A stretch of DNA of 64,000 bases, taken from positions 24,816 through 88,815 of the forward strand of contig NZ_BAZX01000018.1 of assembly GCF_001310955.1 (NCBI RefSeq), given 5' to 3'. A program made the translations under genes and the position numbers. Position 1 is the first letter of the stretch. Each line of letters opens with the position of its first letter. This DNA is from Marinifilum fragile JCM 15579. GTDB taxonomy: Bacteria; Bacteroidota; Bacteroidia; Bacteroidales; Marinifilaceae. The notes below the pieces were generated by a model. That model was not told the DNA's origin and did no database searches. It saw only the letters and a list, made by a program, of their open reading frames with translations. Positions 8,401 through 15,582 of this stretch are shown here, piece by piece.

Positions 8401-8946
8401 TTAAAATATGAAGGAAACCTGATTCCGAAGTTTTATGGTAGTTGGTCAAATGTGATTCGTTATAAAGGTTTTTCATTAAGTACATTGTTTACCTATAAGT
8501 TTGGTCACAAGTTTAGAGTGCCTACCATTAACTATTCAGACTTAAACACTTCTTTGAGTAGGAATTACGTGCATGAGGACTATGTAAAAAGATGGCAAAA
8601 ACCAGGAGACGAGGCTCATACAGATATTCCTGTTCTGCCAACAGATTTTAGTCAAATAGGTAGTTACTTTGGAAGTTATAGCAGATTATCAGACAATAGA
8701 GTAGAAAGTGCTTCACACATTAGATTCAAAGAAGTGATTTTAAACTATGATTTGCCTAAGAAGTTTGTAGAGCCTTTGAAATTAAGAGCTCTGAATGTGG
8801 GCGTACAGGTAAGAAATTTAGGTGTTCTAACATTTAATGATTCTGGCTTGGATCCTGAATATGTACCTCGTGTTAGGAATAATCAAACTTTATCAGGTAT
8901 ACCTTTAAAGCCTGAATATACCTTTAGCTTGAAAGCAACATTTTAA
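5443..8946 (+). CDS. SusC/RagA-type TonB-dependent receptor with STN domain (block A)
   Basis: An outer-membrane receptor of 1167 residues. In order it has a signal segment (about 22-43), an STN domain (about 47-120, MKMEDASLKEVFRELKSLS) for signalling to FecR, a carboxypeptidase-regulatory-like fold (about 133-210, GKVTDDQGVPLPGVSVV), a plug with the SusC signature (about 215-330, LYVVDGFPI and SIWGARAANGVIVI), and a 22-strand barrel ending in KATF. SusC proteins import oligomers through a SusC-SusD lid complex with TonB energy. SusD follows 57 bases later. The start agrees with the paralogue at 15583, where the same CAAATTTATGAAAAA context occurs. The substrate is not given by the sequence. 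The genes around it are thioredoxins rather than glycosidases, so a peptide or protein ligand is plausible. Confidence 0.93.
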   Translation: MKKNHDFGHCLSNAWRKTLRVMKLTAILFFLAIFTVSAEGYSQGTRVSMKMEDASLKEVFRELKSLSDYTFVYSEGMVADVKIDEINLKDVSVEDALTSCLEGTDLEYYIENNVVVIRKKAPVYEQPVEQEKKEIKGKVTDDQGVPLPGVSVVIKGTSVGVATDIDGNYVLEIDSNNAVLVFSFVGMLPQEIAYKGQPVQNVSLTADTEQMAEVVVTGYQSISRERASGAFEKVDSEVLDQKSTLNVVDKLEGQAAGVLFDSDGNITIRGISTMKGNSKPLYVVDGFPIEGDLETLNPNDVESMTVLKDAAAASIWGARAANGVIVIVSKKHAKKGKPIVEFSSTLSIADHPDLYELPFASTEKFLEVEKFLADNGWQNLPSGANQYPITQGMDAFLKLNDGQIDQAEADAIINQFKKVDVRDEFADLFLRKSVRQQYNIAISGASDNSDYRLSLSYDDNKSSSKENQNDRLIANLKINTKITDRINVNAGISTTLRNQYNNGIGIQSILGVPQYQTILDADGNYIPQPQSYYQPTKESLVEQGYPYNWDYNLYQEFQNKDNTIKNTDIRMNVGVNVKLVDGLDFEGRYQYEWGNKEGESLYNEETYTVRSRVNTFTYIEDGKIISNFPKGHIFNQSFAKYRTFTTRGQLNFNRAFDDNKHQLNALAGMEVRKYESESSSYSKYGYDPQSLQYISVNHNERYTTAISGQKRNIGDNTSFGHLEDRFVSYYGNMAYTYNDKYTLTASARLDDSNLFGADSKYRNVPLWSTGLNWQMHKEDFINLDFVNRLNLRLTYGTNGNVDKNTSPYLIAEVTKDYRDQHQYAYLKNPKNPNLRWEKTAVVNVGVDYSLFSNRLSGSIEYYSKNSTDLLGNVSLNSTYGFSSALMNFAEMTNKGIDASVNVGVLNKGVKWNSILNFSYNKNRVEKVEMPDETVSSYIGGVARVGKPLHYMYSYRWAGLSNEGLPQIYNEKGEIIDHETQLEDPKALKYEGNLIPKFYGSWSNVIRYKGFSLSTLFTYKFGHKFRVPTINYSDLNTSLSRNYVHEDYVKRWQKPGDEAHTDIPVLPTDFSQIGSYFGSYSRLSDNRVESASHIRFKEVILNYDLPKKFVEPLKLRALNVGVQVRNLGVLTFNDSGLDPEYVPRVRNNQTLSGIPLKPEYTFSLKATF

Positions 8947-9003
8947 CTGATTTAAATTGATAATCAAGAGATCAATATAATCGATCTTTTAAAATAGAAA
9001 AAA

Positions 9004-10377
9004 ATGAGAACATACATATATATAGTCGCATTACTGATGCTATTTACGTCATGTGATGATTGGTTGGATATCAAACCCAAAGGGAAAATTATACCTCAAA
9101 AAGTAGAGGATTATCGATTACTGATGGATCAAGCCTATTCGCGAGGAGAATCTGTTGGTGTTGTTGAGAGTTACGGAGGAGATTTGTTTTTGAGTGATGA
9201 TGTTGTAATTACCGATGATCGATTCGAAAGTAAATATGGTGAGAGCACAAGAAATGCATACACTTTTGAGGATCATATCTATCTGGAAGAGCAGGAAGAT
9301 CCTGATTGGTCAACAATTTACAATCAGATTTACATGTGCAATATTGTTATTGCCGAAGTAAAATCCGCAACAGGAGGCGAGGACGAAAAGAACCAATTGT
9401 ATGCAGAGGCAATTGTACACAGAGCTTTTGCCTACTTAAATCTGGTAAATTTATATGGAAAGCACTATAATCCATCTACTGCCGCAACCGATTTAGGAGT
9501 TCCCTTGCTTATTGAACCTGTTATTGAAGGAAGTTTGGAGCGATCTACAGTAAAGGAAGTATATGATTTAATTTTAAGCGACTTAGATGCAGTGTATAAT
9601 GATTTGCCTAATGTTCAGGAGCAATCTTATCGTCCTTCAAAGGCTTCGGCCAGTGCACTTTTGGCGAGAACATACTTGTTGATGGGTGATTTTAACAAAG
9701 CACTTTCGAATGCGGATGAATCTTTATCATACTATAATTTCATGTATAACTACAATGAATTGCCAAAGAATGCTTGGTATGCAAATATGATTGATTTACC
9801 GAATAACTACGAAAACAAAGAACAAATTTTGTGGAAAGAACCACAAAATTCGTATGAATTGATCTATCCAAGTCAACAATTGAAAGCTGTATATGATTTG
9901 GACAATGATTTAAGATTTACAGGTATGTTCGAAACGGAGTGGTTCCCTCCTTATGCCGACAAGATATATTTGCAAGAGTATTTGGTAGGAAGAACGTGTG
10001 GATTATCTGTACCTGAAATGATATTGACCAGAGCTGAATGTAATGCAAGAAATGGAAATATTAGTGATGCAATGTCGGATGTGAATTTGATTCGTCAAAA
10101 CAGAATTAAGACAGAAGCTTATACTGAACTAATAGCTACGGATGCTGCAGATGCTCTACAAAAAGTAAAGCAGGAGAGAAGAAGAGAGCTTGCCTTTAAG
10201 GGATCAAGATGGTTTGACATTAAGCGTTACAATGCATATGATGATGCAAATATTTCCATCGATCACAGTGTAGCGGGAGAGTCGCATATTTTATCGCCGG
10301 GAGATAATAAGTGGGCTCAGCCAATAGCAAGAAAGTACATCTTAAAGAATCCTGAAATAGAACAAAACCCTCGTTAG
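9004..10377 (+). CDS. SusD/RagB-family outer-membrane lipoprotein (block A)
   Basis: This 457-residue lipoprotein has the lipobox LFTSC with acylated Cys17, then DDWLDIKPKG, a typical SusD N-terminus. TPR-like helices carry the signature segments (IVHRAFAYLNLVNLYG, SASALLARTYLLMGDF) and the C-terminal ERRRELAFKGSRWFDIKRYN. SusD is the ligand-binding lid on its SusC partner, here the gene ending at 8946. A GC-rich hairpin (10391-10414) follows the stop. It is slightly shorter than many SusD proteins (about 480-550) but appears complete. Confidence 0.92.
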   Translation: MRTYIYIVALLMLFTSCDDWLDIKPKGKIIPQKVEDYRLLMDQAYSRGESVGVVESYGGDLFLSDDVVITDDRFESKYGESTRNAYTFEDHIYLEEQEDPDWSTIYNQIYMCNIVIAEVKSATGGEDEKNQLYAEAIVHRAFAYLNLVNLYGKHYNPSTAATDLGVPLLIEPVIEGSLERSTVKEVYDLILSDLDAVYNDLPNVQEQSYRPSKASASALLARTYLLMGDFNKALSNADESLSYYNFMYNYNELPKNAWYANMIDLPNNYENKEQILWKEPQNSYELIYPSQQLKAVYDLDNDLRFTGMFETEWFPPYADKIYLQEYLVGRTCGLSVPEMILTRAECNARNGNISDAMSDVNLIRQNRIKTEAYTELIATDAADALQKVKQERRRELAFKGSRWFDIKRYNAYDDANISIDHSVAGESHILSPGDNKWAQPIARKYILKNPEIEQNPR

Positions 10378-10390
10378 TAGGTAACCATAG

Positions 10391-10414
10391 TAGCCCCGAT
10401 TAATTTCGGGGCTA
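10391..10414 (+). terminator. Hairpin after the block A susD gene
   Basis: TAGCCCCGA pairs perfectly with TCGGGGCTA (9 bp, six-base loop). The following sequence is only weakly T-rich, so it may be a weak terminator or an mRNA-stabilising hairpin between susD and the thioredoxin gene. Confidence 0.5.
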
Positions 10415-10517
10415 ATTCTCTACACCCTACCAGCCTAAGAAAATTTTGACTTTAATTAAGAATAAATGAGTTGAGTTCATTTGTCTCGGAATTCTTGTAA
10501 TAAATTATTTAATGGTA

Positions 10518-11726
10518 ATGAAAAAGGTTTTAGTACTTATAGTAGCTACATTTATCTGTAGTGGCTTGTTTGCTCAAGGCATTGAGTTTGAACATGGAAC
10601 TTTTAAAGAAGCTTTGGCAAAAGCAAAAAAAGAAAATAAGTTGGTTTTTATGGACTGCTATACCAGTTGGTGTGGTCCGTGCAAGTATTTGGCAAAAGAC
10701 ATTTTTCCACAAAAGGAAGTTGGAGATTACTTCAATAAGAATTTTGTGAATGTAAAAATGGATATGGAAAAAGGAGAGGGGATTGCCTTAAACAAGAAAT
10801 ATGGTATAACTTCTTATCCTAGCTTGCTATTTATCGATGCCCACGGTAAGGTAGTTCACAAGTTAGTTGGAGGGATGCCGGCTGAAGATTTAATCAAAGG
10901 CGCAAAGGCAGCTTTGAACCCGGAATTGCGTATTGGAACCCTTCGAACCAAGTACCAGAGCGGGAACCGAGATTTGGAATTTTTAATGACTTATCTGAAT
11001 GCAGTAAAAGCCCTGTATGACAAGGAAACAATGTCCATTGTTGCTAAAGAAATCATCAATAGAACCTCTTTGGAAAAATACTTAAATAAAGAACAGTTCT
11101 ATGTGATTTCATCTGCTAAATTTCCGTACGGCTCAAAAGAATTCAACTGCTTATTGGCGAATAAGGACAAGCTAAAAGAAATTACTGAGCCATATGAATA
11201 TGCAACATTATTTGGTTCTGCTTATTATGCGCATTTGGAACAGTATGCCAAAGAGTGTAAAAGCTTAAAAGAACTGAATGATGAAACCGATAGATGTCAT
11301 AGGGAATTTCCAAATGATAATTTAGAGCATACAAAGAAAAGTTTAAAGTATACCTATTACATAGCAAACAATCAATTGCAAACATGGTACGATCTTAAAA
11401 TCAAGGAGGCAGAAGCATCAAAAGGCAATAAAGGAAATGTTTTTACTTATTACAACATATGTGATGAGATTTTAAGAACGGAAAAACTGGCCGCCCAAAA
11501 AGAAATAGTAGATGATTTTATCAAGATTGCTCAAACATTTGCCGCTGACAGAGAAAATGGAATCATCATGGGAAATATGATGTTGGCAAAACTTTATCTG
11601 CACAAGAAGGATAAGGAGAAAGCTGCGAGCGCTTTTGATATTTTCATCATCGAAAATGGCAAAGCTGGTGGTAACAATACACATCCTTCTGTTACCCGTT
11701 TAAAGGAAGCAATTGACAAATTGTAA
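10518..11726 (+). CDS. Periplasmic thioredoxin-family protein, long form (block A)
   Basis: An exported protein of about 402 residues. I chose the ATG at 10518 (MKKVLVLIV) because paralogues begin MKK; an ATG two codons upstream is equally open. Signal peptide about 1-19 ends at LFAQ. A thioredoxin_7-like domain follows at once (FEHGTFKEALAKAKKENK) with WCGPC near residue 52 and the cis-Pro segment SYPSLLF. From about 135 to the end it is helical and TPR-like. The first 120 residues are nearly the same as those of the gene at 23507, and more distantly those at 45392 and 46552. Every SusC/D block here is followed by such a gene, which suggests reduction of disulfides in the imported ligand or in the transporter. 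Confidence 0.85.
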   Translation: MKKVLVLIVATFICSGLFAQGIEFEHGTFKEALAKAKKENKLVFMDCYTSWCGPCKYLAKDIFPQKEVGDYFNKNFVNVKMDMEKGEGIALNKKYGITSYPSLLFIDAHGKVVHKLVGGMPAEDLIKGAKAALNPELRIGTLRTKYQSGNRDLEFLMTYLNAVKALYDKETMSIVAKEIINRTSLEKYLNKEQFYVISSAKFPYGSKEFNCLLANKDKLKEITEPYEYATLFGSAYYAHLEQYAKECKSLKELNDETDRCHREFPNDNLEHTKKSLKYTYYIANNQLQTWYDLKIKEAEASKGNKGNVFTYYNICDEILRTEKLAAQKEIVDDFIKIAQTFAADRENGIIMGNMMLAKLYLHKKDKEKAASAFDIFIIENGKAGGNNTHPSVTRLKEAIDKL

Positions 11727-11831
11727 TAATAAGGGCTTTTATCTGTGTTATCGGTTACTTATGAATTATTAAATTTTACTCGAAATCATTCTGAGGAACT
11801 AGATGAAATAGATATGTTGATTAGTAAATGG

Positions 11832-11863
11832 AGCAGCCACATTTGGGAGTGGCTGCTTTTTTT
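11832..11863 (+). terminator. Rho-independent terminator of block A
   Basis: AGCAGCCAC (11832-11840) pairs with GTGGCTGCT (11849-11857), loop ATTTGGGA, followed by a run of T. It lies 105 bases after the thioredoxin stop codon. Confidence 0.88.
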
Positions 11864-11938
11864 GTGCACCAATAGATTATGCAACTTTACACGTAAGCCA
11901 TTTGCGCTTATCCCAGCGAATAGTTAAAAAGAAGGCAT

Positions 11939-11980
11939 AAAAAAAGGAAAGACCTCTCTGTGGTAGATCTTTCCTTTTTA
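11939..11980 (-). terminator. Terminator for the reverse-strand gene at 12018 (bidirectional)
   Basis: AAAAAGGAAAGA pairs with TCTTTCCTTTTT, with A-runs and T-runs on both sides, so it can work in both directions. It separates convergent block A and the gene ending at 12018. Confidence 0.75.
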
Positions 11981-12017
11981 ATTCAAACACAAAATGATTT
12001 ATTGTCAATTCAATTGC

Positions 12018-12407
12018 CTATTTTTTTTGAGGCTTTTGTGTTTTTACTGAATCCACTTTGTGGGTTTTATGAATTTTCTTCAAACTATCAATCGAGATGT
12101 AATTGATTCCAGTAGAATCTACAATGATACGAATACCGGTTGTTTTCGAACTTACAATGGTATCGGTACTTGCACCCAGAATTAACTTACTGCCATCTGA
12201 TAGAATCAGTGTAGCTTGTTTCTTTCCAGGTTTAATTTTTTCTTCCTTATTTGCCAGCACATTTTTGCTTATTGGCATACAAAAGGCTAATAGAATAAAT
12301 ACAACAGCAAGTCTTTTAATACTTGTTTTGCTGCTTTTTCTAGCTTTCTCATTGTTGCCTTTAAAACCCATTGCACTTTTTGGTGCGGCAATCTCTCTCT
12401 TCTTCAT
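12018..12407 (-). CDS. Small membrane protein resembling an isolated FecR segment
   Basis: A 129-residue protein. The first 32 residues are strongly basic, 33-51 is one hydrophobic segment (anchor or signal), and 63-107 resembles the start of the periplasmic part of the FecR proteins here. ATLILSDGSKLIL compares with AELVLADGKVLDL at 14094, followed in both by a spacer and a G-I/L-Y segment. The C-terminal tail is Lys/Thr/Gln-rich. It lacks the cytoplasmic sigma-binding region, the FecR core and DUF4974. A purine-rich AAGGGGG site precedes the ATG, stronger than most in this window. It might interfere with FecR signalling or be a worn FecR fragment; both are inference. Confidence 0.65.
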   Translation of the reverse strand: MKKREIAAPKSAMGFKGNNEKARKSSKTSIKRLAVVFILLAFCMPISKNVLANKEEKIKPGKKQATLILSDGSKLILGASTDTIVSSKTTGIRIIVDSTGINYISIDSLKKIHKTHKVDSVKTQKPQKK

Positions 12408-12604
12408 TTTTCCCCCTTAGCGATTAAGCTGATTATTTATTTTTAATAATTACAATACAATAACAGTCGATTGTTAGAAATGGGTGAACGAAAAGAAGAA
12501 TTTATTTGTTAAAAAACCTTTAATTTTATTTTTTGAAAGTAGATTGCCTTATTTAAGTAACAATTTGATAGTTGTTTATTGTGGTTTACACATGAACAAG
12601 AAAA

Positions 12605-13104
12605 TTATTTCATGGATGAATATTTGTACTCATTTCCATCCGTATCTACCAAAGGAAGCCTTTTGTTTTTCCACGCTGCCAATCCACCTTGCAATTCGTA
12701 TACATTGTTAAAGCCCAATTTTACCAAAGCGTTAACAGCAGCAGGACTTCGAAGTTCTTTACCGCAGTATACCATGATTTGATGATCGCGGTGTAAATTT
12801 TGAAGTGCTTCTTTGAAATAGCTGAAATCGTAAATTAATTTGGCTCCCTTAATTCTGGGTTCCGAAATGTATACTTCTCTTGGACGGATGTCGTAAATTT
12901 TAGCACTATCGCAAGTTTGTATCAATCGATAAAATTCTTCTGCATCTACTCTAAACCTGTGATATCGCGGTACTGTGCGAATGCTTCCGGACTTTCCGCT
13001 GATTGTTTACTTTCAGCAACTTCAGAATTGGAGTTATTTTGATTTTTATTGTTGCTACAAGAGTAAAAAACAATACTAAGAATTATAATTTGGATGATTC
13101 TCAT
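12605..13104 (-). pseudogene. Rhodanese-domain lipoprotein, frameshifted
   Basis: The gene starts at 13104 with a lipoprotein signal (MRIIQIIILSIVFYSC, lipobox FYSC, Cys16) and reads 52 codons to a TAG at 12946. The rhodanese domain continues in another frame down to 12605 (VDAEEFYRLI, YDIRPREVY, active loop YCGKELRS, LQGGLAAWK). The second frame has no ATG; its nearest start is a TTG inside the domain. Restoring one T in the TTT near 12953-12955 joins the two as ITG-FRVDAEEF, giving about 165 residues. Intact, it would be a periplasmic sulfurtransferase-like lipoprotein. Sequence error and true pseudogene are both possible. A TATCTTTG -7 box lies at 13158-13165 on the reverse strand. Confidence 0.8.
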
Positions 13105-13157
13105 TTTACTTTTGCTTGGATTAGATTTTTGTTTGAGTTGTAGATATTTTCTGTATT

Positions 13158-13165
13158 CAAAGATA
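13158..13165 (-). promoter_or_regulatory. Candidate -7 box for the rhodanese gene
   Basis: On the reverse strand it reads TATCTTTG, matching TAnnTTTG, and would give a leader of about 45 bases. No TTTG lies at -33, so the call is tentative. Confidence 0.35.
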
Positions 13166-13230
13166 TAACTTCTGATTATCTTAATATCTCAGGTTGCGTA
13201 ATTTTAAGAGTTTCCTTGTATACAAATCCA

Positions 13231-13261
13231 TTTCCTTCTTCAAAAAAAACTTCTATTTTTG
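13231..13261 (+). promoter_or_regulatory. Candidate promoter of the block B ECF gene
   Basis: TTTC (13231-13234), 19 bases, then TATTTTTG (13254-13261). The same -7 sequence precedes the block A ECF gene. The -33 box has one mismatch. Confidence 0.5.
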
Positions 13262-13292
13262 CTTGCATTAACCCACTATTCTAAATAACCAC

Positions 13293-13850
13293 ATGCCTGA
13301 GTCAAAATACATTTTGGATGAACTGTTGCGTAGCGGAAGTCGTAAAGCGTACGAGGCATTCTTTAAACATTACTACCAGGATCTGTTCTTGTGGGCCAAT
13401 AGCATACTAAAGGATAGTGAGGCTGCAGAGGATGTGGTTCAGGATTTTTTTATCAGTTTTTGGGAAAAGAAACGATACAAATCCGTCACTTCAAACTTAC
13501 AATCATACATCTATCGTGCCGTTAAAAATTCGTGCTTGAATTATTTGCAACGCGAAAAGAAATTGATTCACGACATAGAGCATTTAGAGGAAAAAGAATC
13601 AGCTCCCAAAGCCAATGAGCAAAGTATAGAGAATTCTCAGCAAATTTATTCTGCTATTAATGAACTTCCTGAAAAGTGCAGAGAGGTGTTTATGCTTTGC
13701 TGTGTAAGTGGATATACTTATAACGAGGCAGCCGAGGAATTGAATGTATCAATGAATACCGTCAGAACTCATATGGTTCGTGCATTTAAGATGTTGCGCG
13801 AAAAACTAAAATCTCCGCATTTGTTCTACATGCTTTTCTTTCATAAATAG
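13293..13850 (+). CDS. ECF sigma factor, FecI-like (block B)
   Basis: A 185-residue protein. Region 2 spans about 18-90 (FFKHYYQDLFLWA and AAEDVVQDFFISFWEKK) and region 4 about 122-175 (LPEKCREVFMLCCVSGYTYNEA then NVSMNTVRTHMVRAFKML). It is the same type as the block A factor but clearly diverged, so the two probably read different promoters. It is followed by its FecR (14094) after 243 bases and by a SusC with STN domain, the standard arrangement for trans-envelope signalling. Two vicinal Cys (LCC) in region 4 are not shared with the block A or C factors. Confidence 0.9.
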   Translation: MPESKYILDELLRSGSRKAYEAFFKHYYQDLFLWANSILKDSEAAEDVVQDFFISFWEKKRYKSVTSNLQSYIYRAVKNSCLNYLQREKKLIHDIEHLEEKESAPKANEQSIENSQQIYSAINELPEKCREVFMLCCVSGYTYNEAAEELNVSMNTVRTHMVRAFKMLREKLKSPHLFYMLFFHK

Positions 13851-14093
13851 CAGTTAGCTTCAAACCACAAGCTTTCAAGTTCCCAAGATTGTTTCAATTC
13901 TTCAATACTCTTTTGACTTGTTCTAGACTTTTTCAGGACTTCATTATACCTTCCATAAACTTAGAATATTGTATCTTTTCAGTAAAGACTTTTTCAAAAA
14001 AAGTGAAAAAAATGAAAAAGCTTTCACATCATTTCAAAACTGCTTTGTCCTAAGGTTGTATACATGATATCTATAGATTGAAAAAAATTACAA

Positions 14094-15281
14094 ATGGAAG
14101 AAAGAATTATTGATATTATTTCCAGATCAATTGGAGGGCAGCCAGTTACCAGCGAAGAGAATAAGGAGCTGGAAGCATGGTTGAGCAATAATGGAAATAA
14201 ACGATTCTACCAAGGTTTAAGGCAATTTTCATCCGAAGCCAAAAAGTCATTAATGGCCCGTGAAGCAAATGTGGACAGAGCTTTTGAGAAGCATCTTGGC
14301 AAAATGAGAGAAACTCGAAAAGAGTTACGCATAAAAACTTTCAGAAAAGTACTGCCTTATGCTGCATCCATTTTATTGATGATTGGCTTGTTTTCGGTGA
14401 TGATGTACCTGGGACATGAAGAGGCTGGTATTTCTAAAGAGGAACAATGGTTAACAGCCATGGAGCCAGGTTCGAATAAAGCTGAGCTGGTTTTAGCCGA
14501 TGGTAAAGTTCTGGACTTGGATGCTGACCGTAAAAAGAGTACAATCAAGGAGAATGATGGAACTGTGATCAATAATACAGGTACAGGTTTGGTTTACGAT
14601 GCCAGCAACAAGGCAAACGAGTTAATAAGTTACAACAGCTTGGTGGTGCCTCGTGGGGGAGAGTTTCAGTTGGAACTGGAAGATGGAACCAAGGTATGGG
14701 TGAATTCGGAAACCAGATTGAGATATCCAACCAAGTTTCCGAATGGAGAGAGAGTGGTGTTGTTAGAAGGAGAAGCATATTTTGAGGTAAGCAAAGACAA
14801 GAATCGACCATTTATCGTGAAAACGCAAGGAATTGATGTGAGAGTTTTGGGAACTCAATTCAATATCTCTTCTTATGCTGATGATAAAGCGATTCAAACC
14901 ACTTTGGTTGAAGGTAGCGTGGCAGTAATGGACAGTAAAAACCCAGGTACGAACCTTATACTAGACCCAGGGTATCAGGCTGTATTCTCTAAAGGGGATA
15001 GGGAATTGGAAAACAAAAAAGTGAATGTGGATTTATATACATCATGGAAAGATGGAAAGTTTGTATTCGAGCAATCCAGCTTGTATGACATTATGAACAA
15101 GGTTTCTCGTTGGTACGATGTGAAAGTATTCTACCAAAATAATACAGCTGGAGATATCAACTTTACAGGAACTTTAAAACGATACGAAAGTCTGGATCGA
15201 TTATTAGGAATGTTGGAGAAAACCAATGAAGTGAAGTTTTTCTTCAAGGACAATACCATAATCGTTCAGAAACAATACTAA
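14094..15281 (+). CDS. FecR-type anti-sigma factor (block B)
   Basis: A 395-residue protein with a cytoplasmic sigma-binding region (1-80), one membrane helix (about 86-106), a periplasmic FecR domain (about 180-290; GGEFQLELEDGTKVWVN and LGTQFNISSY) and C-terminal DUF4974 (about 325-393; SLYDIMNKVSRWYDVKVFY). The segment just after the membrane helix (AELVLADGKVLDLD) is the one echoed by the small gene at 12018. The partner sigma is upstream and the partner SusC downstream. It presumably senses the STN domain of the 15583 product. Confidence 0.92.
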   Translation: MEERIIDIISRSIGGQPVTSEENKELEAWLSNNGNKRFYQGLRQFSSEAKKSLMAREANVDRAFEKHLGKMRETRKELRIKTFRKVLPYAASILLMIGLFSVMMYLGHEEAGISKEEQWLTAMEPGSNKAELVLADGKVLDLDADRKKSTIKENDGTVINNTGTGLVYDASNKANELISYNSLVVPRGGEFQLELEDGTKVWVNSETRLRYPTKFPNGERVVLLEGEAYFEVSKDKNRPFIVKTQGIDVRVLGTQFNISSYADDKAIQTTLVEGSVAVMDSKNPGTNLILDPGYQAVFSKGDRELENKKVNVDLYTSWKDGKFVFEQSSLYDIMNKVSRWYDVKVFYQNNTAGDINFTGTLKRYESLDRLLGMLEKTNEVKFFFKDNTIIVQKQY

Positions 15282-15582
15282 ATCAATTAGGAATTACGAA
15301 TTAACAATGACGAATAAAGTAGGATGTTTTCGAACTTATACCAACCAGAAAGTCTCCCTTTTAGGGGAGATTTAGAGGGGTGTTTAGAAGGAAAATAATT
15401 ACAATTAAACCAAAATGATGAATTGCTAGTGGCTAATGACTAGTTACTAACAAAACCCAATATATATGAAACAAAAAACGGGTTTGCTACCAACAAACCC
15501 GAAATGATAATAATTACCGTATTCATCAGTGAATGGAATCAATAGATGAATACATATGTGTAACTGTAATCCTTACAAATTT
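15282..15582. other. susC leader region of block B
   Basis: It has a small hairpin TCTCCC/GGGGAGA near 15352-15372 and the antisense-oriented terminator at 15473-15501. No gene is visible. CAAATTTATG around 15576-15585 repeats the sequence at the block A susC start. Confidence 0.5.
15473..15501 (-). terminator. Intrinsic terminator facing antisense in the susC leader (block B)
   Basis: CGGGTTTG (15479-15486) pairs with CAAACCCG (15494-15501), an 8-bp perfect stem with a 7-base loop. Six A precede it on the forward strand, so the T-tract follows on the reverse strand only. The position and orientation match the block A and block C leaders. Confidence 0.65.

Noticed and set aside
11745..11927. 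60-residue frame after block A
   Set aside because: It spans the block A terminator and has no family features.
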